This document shows positions 27,003-37,378 of a stretch of 42,284 nucleotides of DNA, piece by piece (position 1 is the first letter of the stretch; every line of letters starts with the position of its first letter). The stretch lies in NCBI RefSeq assembly GCF_025362435.1, contig NZ_JANYGL010000155.1, positions 1-42,284 on the forward strand. The letters run 5' to 3'. The notes beneath the pieces are model-generated. The model did no database searches. It was not told the origin of the DNA and saw only the letters and a list, made by a program, of their open reading frames with translations. The DNA comes from Polymorphobacter sp. (GTDB lineage Bacteria > Pseudomonadota > Alphaproteobacteria > Sphingomonadales > Sphingomonadaceae). The translations under genes and the position numbers were made by a program.

Positions 27003-28076
27003 TCACATCTCGTCGTCGCCGGCGTCGTCGTCGCTCGACGGTCCGACCATCAGTGCCTCGCCGATCCCGGCGGCATTGTCGCGGACCGCCTTCTCGATGC
27101 GGTCGCGAATATCGGGGTTTTCCTTGAGGAACTTCTTCGAGTTTTCACGGCCCTGGCCGATCCTGATCGAGTCATAGCTGAACCACGCACCCGATTTCTC
27201 GACGACACCCGCTTTGACGCCGAGGTCGAGGATTTCGCCGATCTTGGAAATGCCCTCGCCGTACATGATGTCGAACTCGACCTGCTTGAACGGCGGCGAC
27301 ACCTTGTTCTTGACGACCTTGACCCGGGTCGTGTTGCCGACGACCTCGTCGCGATCCTTGATCTGCCCAGTCCGCCGGATATCGAGGCGGACACTGGCGT
27401 AGAACTTGAGCGCGTTGCCGCCAGTCGTCGTCTCCGGATTGCCGTACATCACGCCGATCTTCATCCGCAGCTGATTGATAAAGATGACGATGCAGCGCGA
27501 GCGGCTGATCGACCCGGTCAGCTTGCGCAGCGACTGGCTCATCAGTCGCGCCTGGAGGCCGACGTGGCTATCGCCCATCTCGCCTTCGATCTCGGCGCGG
27601 GGCACAAGGGCCGCAACCGAGTCGATCACCAGCACGTCGATCGCATTTGACCGGACGAGCGTGTCGACGATCTCGAGCGCCTGCTCGCCGGTGTCGGGCT
27701 GCGACACGATCAGTTCGTCGATGTTGACGCCGAGCTTCTTGGCATAGGCCGGGTCGAGCGCGTGCTCGGCATCGACGAAGGCAGCGGTCCCGCCATTCTT
27801 CTGCGCCTCGGCGATCGCGTGCAAAGCAAGTGTCGTCTTGCCCGAGCTTTCGGGACCATAGATCTCGATGACCCGGCCACGCGGCAGGCCGCCGATGCCC
27901 AGAGCGATATCGAGCCCGAGCGACCCAGTCGGGCTGCTTTCGATCTCCATCGTCGCGCGCGAGCCGAGCTTCATCACCGAGCCCTTGCCGAAGGCGCGAT
28001 CGATCTGTGCCAGCGCTGCTTCCAGCGCCTTTGCCTTGTCCATGTCGCCCCCAACCACTTTCAATGCCGCCGCCAT
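27003..28076 (-). CDS. recA: Recombinase A
   Basis: The DNA strand-exchange ATPase that also triggers LexA self-cleavage in the SOS response. 357 residues. Walker [10 protein letters not shown] is at about 74-82, Walker [12 protein letters not shown] follows, and the L2-type region [20 protein letters not shown] is present, with landmarks split here for brevity. The acidic C-terminus ([11 protein letters not shown]) is typical. Start at ATG 28076 is fixed by AGGAG seven bases upstream; the longer open frame would cross the LexA box. Confidence 0.97.
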   Translation of the reverse strand: MAAALKVVGGDMDKAKALEAALAQIDRAFGKGSVMKLGSRATMEIESSPTGSLGLDIALGIGGLPRGRVIEIYGPESSGKTTLALHAIAEAQKNGGTAAFVDAEHALDPAYAKKLGVNIDELIVSQPDTGEQALEIVDTLVRSNAIDVLVIDSVAALVPRAEIEGEMGDSHVGLQARLMSQSLRKLTGSISRSRCIVIFINQLRMKIGVMYGNPETTTGGNALKFYASVRLDIRRTGQIKDRDEVVGNTTRVKVVKNKVSPPFKQVEFDIMYGEGISKIGEILDLGVKAGVVEKSGAWFSYDSIRIGQGRENSKKFLKENPDIRDRIEKAVRDNAAGIGEALMVGPSSDDDAGDDEM

Positions 28077-28128
28077 CACCCGTCTCCTGCCGTGTCCAGA
28101 GGACGGTCGTACCAGTTCTGTTCTACGA

Positions 28129-28143
28129 GAACAAGCCAAGAAC
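28129..28143 (-). promoter_or_regulatory. LexA (SOS) box of recA
   Basis: The plus strand reads GAAC-AAGCCAA-GAAC, which on the coding strand is GTTC-N7-GTTC. This direct repeat is the established LexA site of alphaproteobacteria. It lies 53 bases upstream of the recA start and overlaps the last base of the upstream response regulator stop codon, so recA is expected to have its own SOS-controlled promoter here. Confidence 0.8.
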
Positions 28144-28523
28144 TATGCGAGTTCGCCCAATGCCGTCTCGACGGCCTGCACCGCATAAGGCTTCTCGAGG
28201 ACCGGCACGCCGGCGAACTGCACCGGCAAGGAGTCGGGATGCGACCCGGTCGCGAAGATGATCGCGGTGCCGGCACAACGCAGCTTGTCGGCAAGCGGGA
28301 AAACCGGATCGTTGCCGAGATTAACGTCGAGGATGGCGAGATCGAACCCGCCCGCGGCGATCGCCGACTCGGCTTCGGCATAGGTCGACGGGCTGCCGAC
28401 GACCGTATGCCCGAGCATCTCGAGCACGTCCTCCAGCACCATGGCGATCAGTATCTCGTCTTCGACGATGAGTACTCGGCGCGGTACAATCGCCTTCGAA
28501 GGGCCCTGCGATACATTGGTCAT
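28143..28523 (-). CDS. Single-domain response regulator
   Basis: 126 residues, only a CheY-like receiver domain. The acidic pair is in VLIVEDE (Glu21 and Asp22), the phosphorylated aspartate is Asp66 (LAILDVNLG), the switch Thr/Ser is in FATGS (Thr92), and Lys111 is in LEKPY. There is no output domain, so it acts by protein contact or as a phosphate sink. It starts 24 bases after the stop of the CckA-like kinase and is likely in the same transcript. Its sequence does not look like CpdR, although a CckA partner role is possible. Confidence 0.85.
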   Translation of the reverse strand: MTNVSQGPSKAIVPRRVLIVEDEILIAMVLEDVLEMLGHTVVGSPSTYAEAESAIAAGGFDLAILDVNLGNDPVFPLADKLRCAGTAIIFATGSHPDSLPVQFAGVPVLEKPYAVQAVETALGELA

Positions 28524-28547
28524 TGCGATACTGGGGAACTGGCCACA

Positions 28548-30050
28548 CTAATCACCGATAGAAGACAGCAAGGTCATGTCAAGCGGGACTGCGGCAAGTG
28601 CGGCATGGACAGCATCGAGCAGATCGTCGACCGCAAATGGTTTCGGCAGGAACACCACCCCGGCACGGACGAGCGCGCGGCGCTGCGGCGGCTCGGCATA
28701 GCCCGACATCAAGACGACTGGCAGCGTCGGGCAGCGGGCTCGCGCCCGACGGACGAGATCAACTCCATCCATTCCAGGCATCACGACGTCGGAGACGAGG
28801 AGGTCGATCAGGGTTTCGTCCTGCTCGATCATCTCGAGCGCGACCGTTGGGTCCTCGACCGCGATGACCCCGAGGCCGTGGCGGCGGAGGGCGCGCTCGA
28901 CGACGAGGCGGACCGCGCGATCGTCTTCGACGAGGAGCACGGTCCCGATCAATTCGGGCCGCTTCAGCGCGGACTGAGCTGCTGGCGCGGCCGGCGGTGC
29001 TTCGCTGGCCGGGAGGTAGACGACGAAACACGTTCCCCCCTCGGCCACCGGCTCAGCGAAGACGAAGCCGCCGGTCTGCTTGACGATGCCGTAGACTGTC
29101 GACAGCCCGAGGCCGGTCCCCTGCCCAACCGGCTTGGTCGTGAAGAACGGCTCGAAGATCTTGGCGGCGATTTCGGGTGGAATGCCGGTGCCGGTATCGC
29201 TGACCGTGATCGCGACGAGATCGATCGTCGGGATGATCCGGTGACCCAGCGCCGGGACATCGGCGGCGAGGATGCCGCGCGTCGCGATCGTCAAGCGCCC
29301 CTTTGCCGCCATCGCGTCGCGCGCATTGACCGACAGGTTGACCAGCACCTGCTCGAGCTGGCCGGGGTCGGCGCGGACCGCCCCCGCGCCGCCATGGTTG
29401 CGCACGATCAGCTCGACGTCGGGCCCGATCAGCCGGCTCAGCAATGGCTGCAAACCGTCGATCACACCGGCAACGTCGAGCACCTGTGGTCGCAGCGTCT
29501 GCTGGCGGGCGAAGGCAAGTAGCTGGCGAACGAGGTTGGCGGCGCGATTGCCGTTTTGCCGAACCTGGTCGATGTCGTCGAAGTCGGGAGTGCCCTCGGG
29601 ATGGCGATCGAGAAGCTGGTCGCACAGGCCGAGGATCGCGGTGAGGATGTTGTTGAAGTCGTGCGCGATGCCGCCAGCGAGCTGGCCGACCGCCTGCATC
29701 TTCGTTGCCTGCGCAACCTGTTGTTCGAGGCGGACCTGCTCGCGGATATCCCGCACCGCGATCAGCGCGGCGAACCCCCAGTTCCCGGGCGCCGGCGCAA
29801 GCGTCACGACGACCGTTTCGTCGGGCCGCGCCGCAAGGCGTAGCCGAACTTCCTTGCCGTCGCGCGTCCCGTCGAGGACCTGGACGATTGCCCTGGCGAG
29901 TTGCGCCCGGTCATCCTTCACCGCGAGCGCAAGAATACCGTCGCCCGTCGTGCAGTCGGTGCCGACGGTTTCGTCGAACACCGCGTTCGTCCGGACGCAC
30001 TGGCCGCCGCCGTCGAGCAGCGCCAGCCCGAGCGGCAGGATGTTCATCAC
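28548..30050 (-). CDS. CckA-like hybrid histidine kinase without membrane segments
   Basis: 500 residues: a short PAS-like domain (1-100), a dimerisation/phosphoacceptor helix with His130 in [20 protein letters not shown], a HATPase domain ([32 protein letters not shown]) and a C-terminal receiver with Asp421 ([13 protein letters not shown]). The kinase core strongly resembles CckA, which feeds ChpT and CtrA/CpdR in the alphaproteobacterial cell cycle. Typical CckA has two N-terminal membrane helices and more PAS sequence; none is here, because the upstream gene stops only 46 bases before the start. A GTG at 30050 or ATG at 30047 can serve as start. It may be a shortened CckA or a paralogue. 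Confidence 0.85.
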   Translation of the reverse strand: MMNILPLGLALLDGGGQCVRTNAVFDETVGTDCTTGDGILALAVKDDRAQLARAIVQVLDGTRDGKEVRLRLAARPDETVVVTLAPAPGNWGFAALIAVRDIREQVRLEQQVAQATKMQAVGQLAGGIAHDFNNILTAILGLCDQLLDRHPEGTPDFDDIDQVRQNGNRAANLVRQLLAFARQQTLRPQVLDVAGVIDGLQPLLSRLIGPDVELIVRNHGGAGAVRADPGQLEQVLVNLSVNARDAMAAKGRLTIATRGILAADVPALGHRIIPTIDLVAITVSDTGTGIPPEIAAKIFEPFFTTKPVGQGTGLGLSTVYGIVKQTGGFVFAEPVAEGGTCFVVYLPASEAPPAAPAAQSALKRPELIGTVLLVEDDRAVRLVVERALRRHGLGVIAVEDPTVALEMIEQDETLIDLLVSDVVMPGMDGVDLVRRARARCPTLPVVLMSGYAEPPQRRALVRAGVVFLPKPFAVDDLLDAVHAALAAVPLDMTLLSSIGD

Positions 30051-30096
30051 ACCGATCGCGCCTCGCGTCGCGCCGATGCTGAACGGAGGGGGATAA

Positions 30097-30765
30097 TCAG
30101 CTATAGCGTTGTTCCAGCCAGGGGTCGGCGACGTTGTGATAGCCGCGTGTTTCCCAGAATCCGGGATGGTCGGCGGCGACGAATTCGATCGCCTTGAGCC
30201 ACTTCGCCGACTTCCACAAATAGTAACGCGGGATCACCATCCGGACCGGGCCGCCATGCTCGCGGGTGATCGGCTCACCGTCGTGGCTATGCGCGAGCAG
30301 GCAGTCGTCATCGACGAAATCGGCGAGGCGCAGGTTGGTAACATAGCCGTCGTAGCCGTGGAGGATGACGTGCGCGGCTTCGGGCTTTGGCCGGACGACA
30401 TCGAGGAGGTGCCGCGTCGAGACACCCTGCCAGCGGTTGTCGTAGCGCGACCACGACGTCACGCAGTGGATGTCGGACGTATCCTCGAACTGCGGCTCGG
30501 CAAGCAGCGCGGCGAAGTCCCACGTCACCGGATTCTCGACGAGGCCGCCGACCGTCAGCTCCCATTGGTCGCGCGGGACGTCAGGCTGGATGCCGAGATC
30601 GAGTACCGGCCAGTTCTCGACGAGACGCTGCCCCGGCGGCAGGCGGTCGGTCGCGGGATCGGCGTCGTGTCCCGTCAGCAGCCGTCCGGCGCGCGCCCAT
30701 GCCTGTTTCGACGCGACGAGCTTGTCGCGGAAACCGGGCTCGGCGGTGATATCGTCGTCGCTCAT
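30097..30765 (-). CDS. Sulfite oxidase-like molybdopterin-dependent oxidoreductase
   Basis: 222 residues of the sulfite oxidase/YuiH fold. The molybdenum-ligating cysteine is Cys101 in DIHCVTSWSRYDN, and HSHDGEPITREHGGPVR and PRYYLWKSAKWLK are typical of the family. There is no signal or Tat peptide, so it is expected in the cytosol, unlike periplasmic MsrP. Substrate is unknown. The ATG at 30765 lies two bases after the smpB stop, and cckA follows 46 bases after its own stop, so it sits in a long minus-strand operon. Confidence 0.88.
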   Translation of the reverse strand: MSDDDITAEPGFRDKLVASKQAWARAGRLLTGHDADPATDRLPPGQRLVENWPVLDLGIQPDVPRDQWELTVGGLVENPVTWDFAALLAEPQFEDTSDIHCVTSWSRYDNRWQGVSTRHLLDVVRPKPEAAHVILHGYDGYVTNLRLADFVDDDCLLAHSHDGEPITREHGGPVRMVIPRYYLWKSAKWLKAIEFVAADHPGFWETRGYHNVADPWLEQRYS

Positions 30766-30767
30766 GG

Positions 30768-31250
30768 TCACCCCCGCTCGCGCATGATCCGCGCCGCGTC
30801 GCGCTTCCAGTCGCGGGTCTTCTCGGTCTCGCGCTTGTCGTGGAGCTTCTTGCCCTTGGCCAGCGCGAGTTCGACCTTGGCGCGGCCGCGGTCGTTGAAA
30901 TAGATCATCAGCGGGATGACCGTCATCCCCTGTCGCGTTACCGCGCCGTTGAACTTGCTGATCTGCTTGGCGTGCATCAGCAACTTACGCGGGCGCTTGG
31001 GCTCGTGGTTGTTGCGGTTGCCGTGGCTAAACTCGGGAATGTTGGCGTTGACCAGCCACATCTGGCCGTCCTTCAATTCGGCGTACGATTCGGCGATCGA
31101 CCCCTCGCCCTGGCGCAGCGCCTTGACCTCGGTCCCGGCGAGCGCGATCCCGGCCTCGACGACCTCGTCAATGAAGAATTCGTAGCGTGCCTTGCGGTTC
31201 TCGGCGACGATCTTCGCCTTGATCCCGGTGTTGACGTGAGACCGCGCCAT
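30768..31250 (-). CDS. smpB: SsrA (tmRNA)-binding protein
   Basis: SmpB binds tmRNA and brings it to stalled ribosomes. 160 residues with the OB-fold landmarks [30 protein letters not shown] and LMHAKQI, and a basic C-terminal tail ([14 protein letters not shown]) that enters the decoding site. Its ATG shares one base with the dapA stop (TGATG), so translation is coupled. The tmRNA gene itself was not seen in the window. Confidence 0.96.
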   Translation of the reverse strand: MARSHVNTGIKAKIVAENRKARYEFFIDEVVEAGIALAGTEVKALRQGEGSIAESYAELKDGQMWLVNANIPEFSHGNRNNHEPKRPRKLLMHAKQISKFNGAVTRQGMTVIPLMIYFNDRGRAKVELALAKGKKLHDKRETEKTRDWKRDAARIMRERG

Positions 31251-32122
31251 CAGACGAGCCCAGCGTGGGCGAGCGCCGCATCGACACGGGCGCGCGACGC
31301 CGGCGACGGAGGGGTGATCGGCAGCCGGGTGGCGATGCTCATTCGGCCGAGGCGCTCAAGCGCGTACTTCGTCGGCCCGGGACTCGAATCGCTGAACAGC
31401 GCGTCGTGGAGCGGATAGAGCCGGTCCTGCAATACTAGCGCCGCCGCATAATCACCCGCCGCGCAGGCGGCCTGGAACTGCGCGCAAAGCTCTGGCGCGA
31501 CGTTGGCGGTGACCGAAATACACCCTACCCCGCCCATCGCCATATAGCCGAGCGCGGTCTCGTCGTTGCCCGACAGCTGGCAGAAGTCGACGCCGCACGC
31601 CGCGCGCTGCGCCGACACCCGCCCGAGATTGCCGGTCGCGTCCTTGACCCCGATGATGCCCGGCAGCTTCGCCAGCGTCGCCATCGTCTCGACCGACATG
31701 TCGACGACCGAGCGCCCGGGGATGTTGTAGATGATGATCGGCAGGTCGCAGCCCTCGGCGAGCGCGGTGAAATGCGCGATCAACCCCGCCTGGCTCGGCT
31801 TGTTGTAGTACGGGCAGACGACGAGCGCCGCCGCCGCGCCGACCTCCTTGGCGTGGCGCATATGGATCAGCGCGGTCGCGGTGTCGTTCGAGCCGCAGCC
31901 GGCGATCACCGGCACGCGCCCACCCGCCGCCTCAACCGCCAAGGCGATGACGCGGTTGTGCTCGTCGATCGTCAGCGTCGCCGATTCGCCGGTGGTGCCG
32001 CACGGCACGAGCGCGGTCGAACCGCTCGCGACCTGCCAGTCGACAAAGCTGGCGAACGCTGCTTCGTCGACTTTGCCGTCGTTGAACGGGGTCACCAGCG
32101 CGGGAATCGATCCGTTGAACAT
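31250..32122 (-). CDS. dapA: 4-hydroxy-tetrahydrodipicolinate synthase
   Basis: Condenses pyruvate with aspartate semialdehyde in lysine and diaminopimelate synthesis. 290 residues, TIM-barrel. Active-site residues are visible: Thr43-Thr44 (GTTGES), Tyr132 (YNIPGRS, with Arg137) and the Schiff-base Lys160 (GVKDATGN). Divergent from the lytic transglycosylase gene with 44 bases between starts. First gene of the dapA-smpB-oxidoreductase-cckA run. Confidence 0.96.
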   Translation of the reverse strand: MFNGSIPALVTPFNDGKVDEAAFASFVDWQVASGSTALVPCGTTGESATLTIDEHNRVIALAVEAAGGRVPVIAGCGSNDTATALIHMRHAKEVGAAAALVVCPYYNKPSQAGLIAHFTALAEGCDLPIIIYNIPGRSVVDMSVETMATLAKLPGIIGVKDATGNLGRVSAQRAACGVDFCQLSGNDETALGYMAMGGVGCISVTANVAPELCAQFQAACAAGDYAAALVLQDRLYPLHDALFSDSSPGPTKYALERLGRMSIATRLPITPPSPASRARVDAALAHAGLV

Positions 32123-32166
32123 GCCTTGCCTTCCGCCGCGCCGCTCGACCGTCTAGTCAGGCGCGG

Positions 32167-34218
32167 ATGAGTATCTCAATGCGTGATATGGAGCCAAGGC
32201 GCGGCTTCCGCAAACTCCGCTGGTTTGCAGTCGCGGCCTTGCTGGCTGTGTCGACTGCGGCGGCAGCGCTGAGCCCGGCAGTCCGGGCATATTACTCGGC
32301 GCGGTTGGCCGAGACCGCGGCGGGGCGGTTCAACACGCTGCCGCTGTCGCCGATCGTCAACCCGGTGACCGACCCGCTGCTCGACACCGTCGTCGTGTGG
32401 GACCGGCTGCGTCGCGACAACGGCCCGACGAGCTTCGCCGAGATCACCGCCTTCCTCCACGCGCACTCCGGCTGGCCGTCGGAGACGCTGCTGCGCCGCC
32501 GCGCCGAGCGGCTGATCGACGATCGGGTCGGCTTTTCGGAGCGAATCGCCTTCTTCCGCGATTACCCGCCGCTGTCGTCACTGGCGAAGTTCAGGCTCGC
32601 CGAGGCGCAACTGGTGGCGCGTGACTTCGCCTCGGCGAACGCCAATGCCCGAGCAGCATGGGTATCGGGCGGGCTCGACGTGGTCGCCGAGATCCAGCTG
32701 CAGACCGAATTTGCCACTGCACTGACCCCGGCGGACAATGCCGCACGCCTCGACCGGCTGCTGTGGCGCGGCGAAACGACCGCTGCGACACGGATGCTTC
32801 CCCTCGTCGCGCCCGACGTCCGGGCGGTCGCGACGGCGCGGATCGCGATGTTGACCGGGGTCGGCGCGAGCAGCGCGCTGGCGAGCCTCCCGGCGGCGGC
32901 GCGCAATGATCCCGGCGTGATCTATGCCCAGGCGACCTGGCTCAAGCGGACCGGCGACATGGCTGGGGCGCGGGCAGCGACGGCGACGTACGACGGCGCG
33001 CCGGGCCTCGTCACCGATCCCGAGCAGTGGCTTAAGCTGCGTCTTGAGCTCGCTCGCGGCGCGATGCGCGATGGGCAGAACGACCTCGCCTACAAGATCG
33101 CCGACGGCCACCACGCCTTCCCGCTCGGCAAGCCGCTCAGCGAGCAGACGCTCGGCGAGCGGCAGGGCTTCATCGACAACGAGTGGCTCGCAGGCTGGAT
33201 CGCGCTACGTCGCCTCAACCAGCCGGCGATGGCGCTGACGCACTTCGAGCGCGTCCGCGATGCCGCATTGACCCCCGTCAGCCAGGCGCGCGGCGACTAT
33301 TGGTCGGGCCGCGCCGCCGAGGCCGCCGCCAACCCCGACGCCAAGGTCTATTACGCCGCCGCCGCGACCCACGCCGACTATTACTACGGCCAGCTCGCCG
33401 CCGAGCACATCACCCCGGCGCTAACCCTGCCTGCAGCGACCCCGGTCGCGGTCAGCCGGGAGGCGCGTGACCGCTTCGACGCCGACGAGCTCGTCCGGGT
33501 GACCCGCGCGCTCGGCGAGATCGGCGACCGGACGCGGCAGACACTGTTCATGAAGGCGCTGGTCGACCGTGCCGAGAGCCCTGAACAGCAGCGCCTGCTC
33601 GCCGACCTCGGCGCCGCGCTCGACCGTCCCGACCTCGGTGTTTTGACCGGCAAGGCGGCGCGGCTCGGCGGCGAGCTCGCGCTGCTCGACGTCGCCTATC
33701 CGATGCTCAGCCTGCCGCCGACCCTCGCGCCCGACTTCACGATGGTCCACGCTATCGCCCGGCAGGAGACCCAGTTCGACCGGGCTGCGGTCAGCGCCGC
33801 CAACGCTCGCGGCCTGATGCAGCTGTTGCCCGCGACTGCGTCGGAGCAGGCGGCCAAGCTCGGGCTGCCGTATTCGACGAGCCGCCTGACCGACGACCCA
33901 GTGTTCAACGTCACGCTCGGGGCGGCGTATTACGGGCGCATCCGCGACAACCTCGGCGGCAGCAACGTCCTCGCCGTCGCGGCGTACAATGCCGGGCCGG
34001 GCAACGTCCGCAAGTTCCTTGCGCTCAACGGCGACCCGCGCATCCCCGGGACCGACGTCGTCGACTGGGTCGAGCTGATCCCGTTCAGCGAGACCCGCGA
34101 CTATGTCCAGCGGGTGCTGGCGAACGCGGTGGTCTACGACCTGCTCCACCCGGCGACCGCGACGATGCCGGCGGCGAACCGGCTGAGCGCGTATCTGGGG
34201 AAACGGACGCCGGGGTGA
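32167..34218 (+). CDS. Soluble lytic murein transglycosylase (Slt70-like)
   Basis: 683 residues: a basic N-terminus and signal sequence (LRWFAVAALLAVSTAAAA), a long helical superhelix region, then a C-terminal SLT domain with ARQETQFD (catalytic Glu534), ARGLMQLLPATA and AAYNAGPGNV. It degrades peptidoglycan in the periplasm. The start at 32167 is followed by other possible ATGs at codons 5 and 8. Its gene is divergent from dapA, whose product feeds peptidoglycan synthesis. An 11-bp hairpin follows the stop. Confidence 0.92.
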   Translation: MSISMRDMEPRRGFRKLRWFAVAALLAVSTAAAALSPAVRAYYSARLAETAAGRFNTLPLSPIVNPVTDPLLDTVVVWDRLRRDNGPTSFAEITAFLHAHSGWPSETLLRRRAERLIDDRVGFSERIAFFRDYPPLSSLAKFRLAEAQLVARDFASANANARAAWVSGGLDVVAEIQLQTEFATALTPADNAARLDRLLWRGETTAATRMLPLVAPDVRAVATARIAMLTGVGASSALASLPAAARNDPGVIYAQATWLKRTGDMAGARAATATYDGAPGLVTDPEQWLKLRLELARGAMRDGQNDLAYKIADGHHAFPLGKPLSEQTLGERQGFIDNEWLAGWIALRRLNQPAMALTHFERVRDAALTPVSQARGDYWSGRAAEAAANPDAKVYYAAAATHADYYYGQLAAEHITPALTLPAATPVAVSREARDRFDADELVRVTRALGEIGDRTRQTLFMKALVDRAESPEQQRLLADLGAALDRPDLGVLTGKAARLGGELALLDVAYPMLSLPPTLAPDFTMVHAIARQETQFDRAAVSAANARGLMQLLPATASEQAAKLGLPYSTSRLTDDPVFNVTLGAAYYGRIRDNLGGSNVLAVAAYNAGPGNVRKFLALNGDPRIPGTDVVDWVELIPFSETRDYVQRVLANAVVYDLLHPATATMPAANRLSAYLGKRTPG

Positions 34219-34261
34219 TTAGACGGGCGATTGCAACGTGTTGGCCGACCATAGGCCGCAA

Positions 34262-34289
34262 CGGGCCGGTGATCCGGGTCACCGGCCCG
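34262..34289 (+). terminator. Perfect 11-bp hairpin after the lytic transglycosylase gene
   Basis: CGGGCCGGTGA (34262-34272) pairs perfectly with TCACCGGCCCG (34279-34289) over a six-base loop. It lies 44 bases after the stop. No T-run follows; instead the dispersed element begins two bases later. It is likely the transcript end of the upstream gene, possibly Rho-assisted. Confidence 0.5.
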
Positions 34290-34291
34290 AC

Positions 34292-34446
34292 GCTAAGTTC
34301 AAAATAAGTTCACACAGATGTGTGTGTTTTCCCGCTCTCGTTTCCGGGCGAAGGAAGAAACCAGCGATGAGAACGCGCACACTTCCCGCCGCCCGGTGGC
34401 GTCTCGACTGAGGCGCAGGCGTATCGCGTTGCGGCGGTGTAGGACA
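34292..34446 (-). repeat. Dispersed intergenic element, copy 3
   Basis: Same order of blocks as copies at 76-268 and 6600-6747. The right end GCTAAGTTC-AAAATAAGTTCACACA is at 34292-34316 and the left end GGTGTAGGACA at 34436-34446, with cgatgagaacgcgca and gcccggtggcg inside. In this copy an alternating AC/GT stretch next to the right end can form a small hairpin. No coding frame of note. Confidence 0.75.
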
Positions 34447-34492
34447 GCGCAAAGCCCGCGCTAAAGCGGGACGACGGAGCCCACGGTTTTGA

Positions 34493-34570
34493 GTGTCATC
34501 CCGGCGAAGGCCGGGACCGATGATCACTGTCTGTTGTGACCTTGGGTCCCGGCCTTCGCCGGGATGACAC
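34493..34570. repeat. REP-type perfect inverted repeat, 26-bp arms
   Basis: The left arm 34493-34518 begins GTGTCATCCCGGCGAAGG and the right arm 34545-34570 is its exact reverse complement, ending CCGGGATGACAC, with a 26-base spacer. The core TCATCCCGGCGAAGGCCGGG is a common repetitive extragenic palindrome in alphaproteobacteria, as far as I recall. It could act as a bidirectional terminator or mRNA stabiliser between the flanking genes. Nothing else was seen from 34571 to the ppk2 end. Confidence 0.8.
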
Positions 34571-34638
34571 TTCGAGGAGGGGTAGCCTTTGGATCGGCGA
34601 GGCACGGTTGAGTGCTGTCCCCTCCCCGCACCGGTCCC

Positions 34639-35430
34639 CTAAACCTTCAGCGTAACCCCCAGCGCCGCTTCCGCCAGCGCGCGCAACTCAGGCGCAACCG
34701 GCGGATACGTCAAATCCACATCTTCCCCCAACGCGGCGATCACCGCCTCGATCGCAGCGATCCGCGCCGTCTTCTTGTCGTCGGCGGCGATCACCGTCCA
34801 CGGCGCGTGCGGGGTCGAGGTCTTGTCGAACATGTCCTCGTACGCCTCGCAATAGGCGTCGCGCATCGACCGGTTGTGATAATCCTCCGGCCCGGTCTTC
34901 CACCGTTTGTACGGCGTCTCGAGCCTCTCGCGCAGGCGCTTGTCCTGTTCGCGCTGGGTGATGTGGAGGAAGATCTTGGCGATGCGCGTGCCGTCTGCGA
35001 TCTGCAGCGCCTCGAAGTCGTTGATCTCGTCGTAGCCGCGCTTCCAGTCGGGCTTGGGGGTCAGTTTGTCGACCCGTTCGACGAGGACGCGCCCGTACCA
35101 TGTCCGGTCGAAGATCGCGATCTCGCGGCAGCCGGGCAGCTTCGCCCAGAAGCGCCACAGGAAGTGGTGGTTGAGTTCATCCTTGGTCGGCGTGCCGATC
35201 GACCAGACATCGCTGTAGCGCTGGTCGAGCTCGGTCGTCATCCGCTGGATCAGCCCGCCCTTGCCGCTCGCGTCCCACCCCTCGATCGCGACGATCCCGC
35301 GCAACCCCTGGGTGATATACGCCGCCTGGATCAGCTGGAGCTTGTACTGGAGCGCGAGCAGCCGCGTCTCATAGTCGGCACGCTTGATCTCGGGCGTGTT
35401 TTCGTAGTCCTTGAGGCGGATCTTGCTCAT
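34639..35430 (-). CDS. ppk2: Polyphosphate kinase 2
   Basis: 263 residues of the PPK2 family, which moves phosphate between polyphosphate and nucleotides in the cytosol. Walker [10 protein letters not shown] is at 51-59, the Walker B/lid-type [14 protein letters not shown] begins at Phe107, and [19 protein letters not shown] is a further family block. A single PPK2 domain is present; the class (GDP, ADP or AMP preference) is not clear from sight. Its start overlaps the aspS stop as ATGA, so translation is coupled to aspS. Confidence 0.9.
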   Translation of the reverse strand: MSKIRLKDYENTPEIKRADYETRLLALQYKLQLIQAAYITQGLRGIVAIEGWDASGKGGLIQRMTTELDQRYSDVWSIGTPTKDELNHHFLWRFWAKLPGCREIAIFDRTWYGRVLVERVDKLTPKPDWKRGYDEINDFEALQIADGTRIAKIFLHITQREQDKRLRERLETPYKRWKTGPEDYHNRSMRDAYCEAYEDMFDKTSTPHAPWTVIAADDKKTARIAAIEAVIAALGEDVDLTYPPVAPELRALAEAALGVTLKV

Positions 35431-37223
35431 AACTTCCCGACCGGCTCAACGGTCCGAATGTGCAGTTCGCGCAAAGACTTTGCAGGCACCGCGCTCGGCG
35501 CATTCATCATCAGGTCCTCGGCCTTCTGGTTCATTGGGAAAACCACCACCTCGCGGATGTTCGGCTCGTCCGCCAGCAGCATGACGATGCGATCGACCCC
35601 CGGGGCCGAGCCGCCGTGCGGAGGGGCGCCGAACTTGAAGGCGTTGATCATGCCGGCAAAATCGAGGTCGACGTCGGCCTGGCTGTAGCCGGCGATCTCG
35701 AACGCCTTGTACATGATCTCGGGGCGATGGTTGCGGATCGCGCCCGACGACAGTTCGACGCCGTTGCAGACGATGTCGTACTGGTAGGCGAGGATGTCGA
35801 GCGGGTCCTTGTTCTCGAGCGCAGCGAGTTCGCCCTGCGGCATCGAGAAGGGGTTGTGGCTGAAGTCCAGCTTCTTCGCATCTTCGTCATACTCGAACAT
35901 CGGGAAGTCGACGATCCAGCAGAACTTGTAGCAACCCTGCTCGATCAGCCCGAGGTCTTCGCCGACCTTGGTCCGGGCGAGACCGGCAAGCTTGGCCGCC
36001 TTCAAGGGCTTGTCGGCAGCGAAGAACACGCCGTCGTCGGGGCCGAGACCGAGCTGCGCGACGATCGCGGCGACGCGCTCGGGGCCGAGGTTCTTGGCGA
36101 TCGGGCCGCCCGGCTCGCCGCTCTTGAAGTTCATGTAGCCGAGCCCCGCCCAGCCCTCGGCACGCGCCCAATCGTTCATGCCGTCGAAGAAGCTGCGCGC
36201 CTTGAGTCCCGCGCTTGGAGCCGGGACCGCGCGGACGACCGAGCCGCCCTCGATCATCCGGGCGAAGATGCCGAAGCCGCTGCCGCGGAAATGCTCGGTG
36301 ACGTCCTCGATGACCAGCGGGTTACGCAGGTCGGGCTTGTCGTTGCCGTACTTGAGCATCGATTCCGCGTAGGCGATGCGCGGGAACGGGGTGTCGGTGA
36401 CGGACTTGGGTTTGCCGTCGACGAAGCCGGTGAACTCGACGAACACACCCGCCAGCACCGGTTCGATCGCAGCGAAAACATCGTCCTGCGTGACGAAGCT
36501 CATCTCGAAATCGAGCTGGTAGAACTCGCCGGGCGAGCGGTCGGCGCGGGCGTCCTCATCGCGGAAGCACGGCGCGATCTGGAAATAGCGGTCGAAGCCG
36601 GCGACCATCAGCAGCTGCTTGAACATCTGCGGGGCCTGCGGCAGCGCGTAGAACTTGCCCGGGTGGACGCGGCTGGGGACGAGGAAGTCGCGCGCGCCTT
36701 CGGGGCTGCTCGCGGTCAGGATCGGCGTCTGGAACTCGGTGAAGCCCTGGTCGATCATCCGGCGGCGGAGCGAGGCAATGACGTTCGACCGCAGCATGAT
36801 GTTGCGGTGGAGGCGTTCGCGGCGGAGGTCGAGATAGCGGTACTTGAGGCGGATTTCCTCGGGATAGTCGGCCTCGCCCGCGACCGGCAGCGGCAGTTCG
36901 TCGGCGCGCGACTGGACCGTCACCTCGACGGCGCGAAGCTCGATCGCCCCGGTCGGCATCTTCGGGTTGACCGCTTCCGGCGCCCGCGCGACGACGTCGC
37001 CGGTGATCGTGACGACGCTCTCGGCGCGGAGCTTGTCGAGGATGTCGAACGCTTCGGAGCCGGTGTTGGCGACGATCTGGGTCAGCCCGTAGTGATCGCG
37101 CAGGTCGACGAACAGCACCCCGCCATGGTCGCGCTTGCGGTGGACCCAGCCCGACAGGCGGGCGGTCGTGCCGGCGTCCTCGGCGCGGAGCGCGGCGCAG
37201 GTGTGGGTGCGATAAGCGTGCAT
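35427..37223 (-). CDS. aspS: Aspartyl-tRNA synthetase
   Basis: 598 residues, the long bacterial class IIb form with a GAD insertion. An N-terminal OB-fold anticodon domain ([23 protein letters not shown]) leads to class II motifs ([53 protein letters not shown] near the end). Start [12 protein letters not shown] at 37223; the open frame runs further upstream without conserved sequence. Many alphaproteobacteria use a non-discriminating AspRS that also charges tRNA-Asn; that cannot be settled here. Confidence 0.95.
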   Translation of the reverse strand: MHAYRTHTCAALRAEDAGTTARLSGWVHRKRDHGGVLFVDLRDHYGLTQIVANTGSEAFDILDKLRAESVVTITGDVVARAPEAVNPKMPTGAIELRAVEVTVQSRADELPLPVAGEADYPEEIRLKYRYLDLRRERLHRNIMLRSNVIASLRRRMIDQGFTEFQTPILTASSPEGARDFLVPSRVHPGKFYALPQAPQMFKQLLMVAGFDRYFQIAPCFRDEDARADRSPGEFYQLDFEMSFVTQDDVFAAIEPVLAGVFVEFTGFVDGKPKSVTDTPFPRIAYAESMLKYGNDKPDLRNPLVIEDVTEHFRGSGFGIFARMIEGGSVVRAVPAPSAGLKARSFFDGMNDWARAEGWAGLGYMNFKSGEPGGPIAKNLGPERVAAIVAQLGLGPDDGVFFAADKPLKAAKLAGLARTKVGEDLGLIEQGCYKFCWIVDFPMFEYDEDAKKLDFSHNPFSMPQGELAALENKDPLDILAYQYDIVCNGVELSSGAIRNHRPEIMYKAFEIAGYSQADVDLDFAGMINAFKFGAPPHGGSAPGVDRIVMLLADEPNIREVVVFPMNQKAEDLMMNAPSAVPAKSLRELHIRTVEPVGKL

Positions 37224-37378
37224 GGATTGACCGTTCGGGCTGTGCGGTGAGCGACGGGGGTGACACACGCTGACGCCGAAATTGTCAAGGCGAGGTGTCG
37301 CGGCTTGGGCATCGCGAAGGACTTGTTGCTGGTCAGCGGCGTCGCGCACCGCATAGCGTCGCCGGGCAATTGGAGACC

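Noticed and set aside
25073-27127. 684-codon open frame opposite alaS
   Set aside because: Antisense to alaS with no recognisable motif; it also runs into the recA end.
35460-37250. 596-codon open frame opposite aspS
   Set aside because: Antisense to a complete aspS; composition is that of a shadow frame and no domain is visible.
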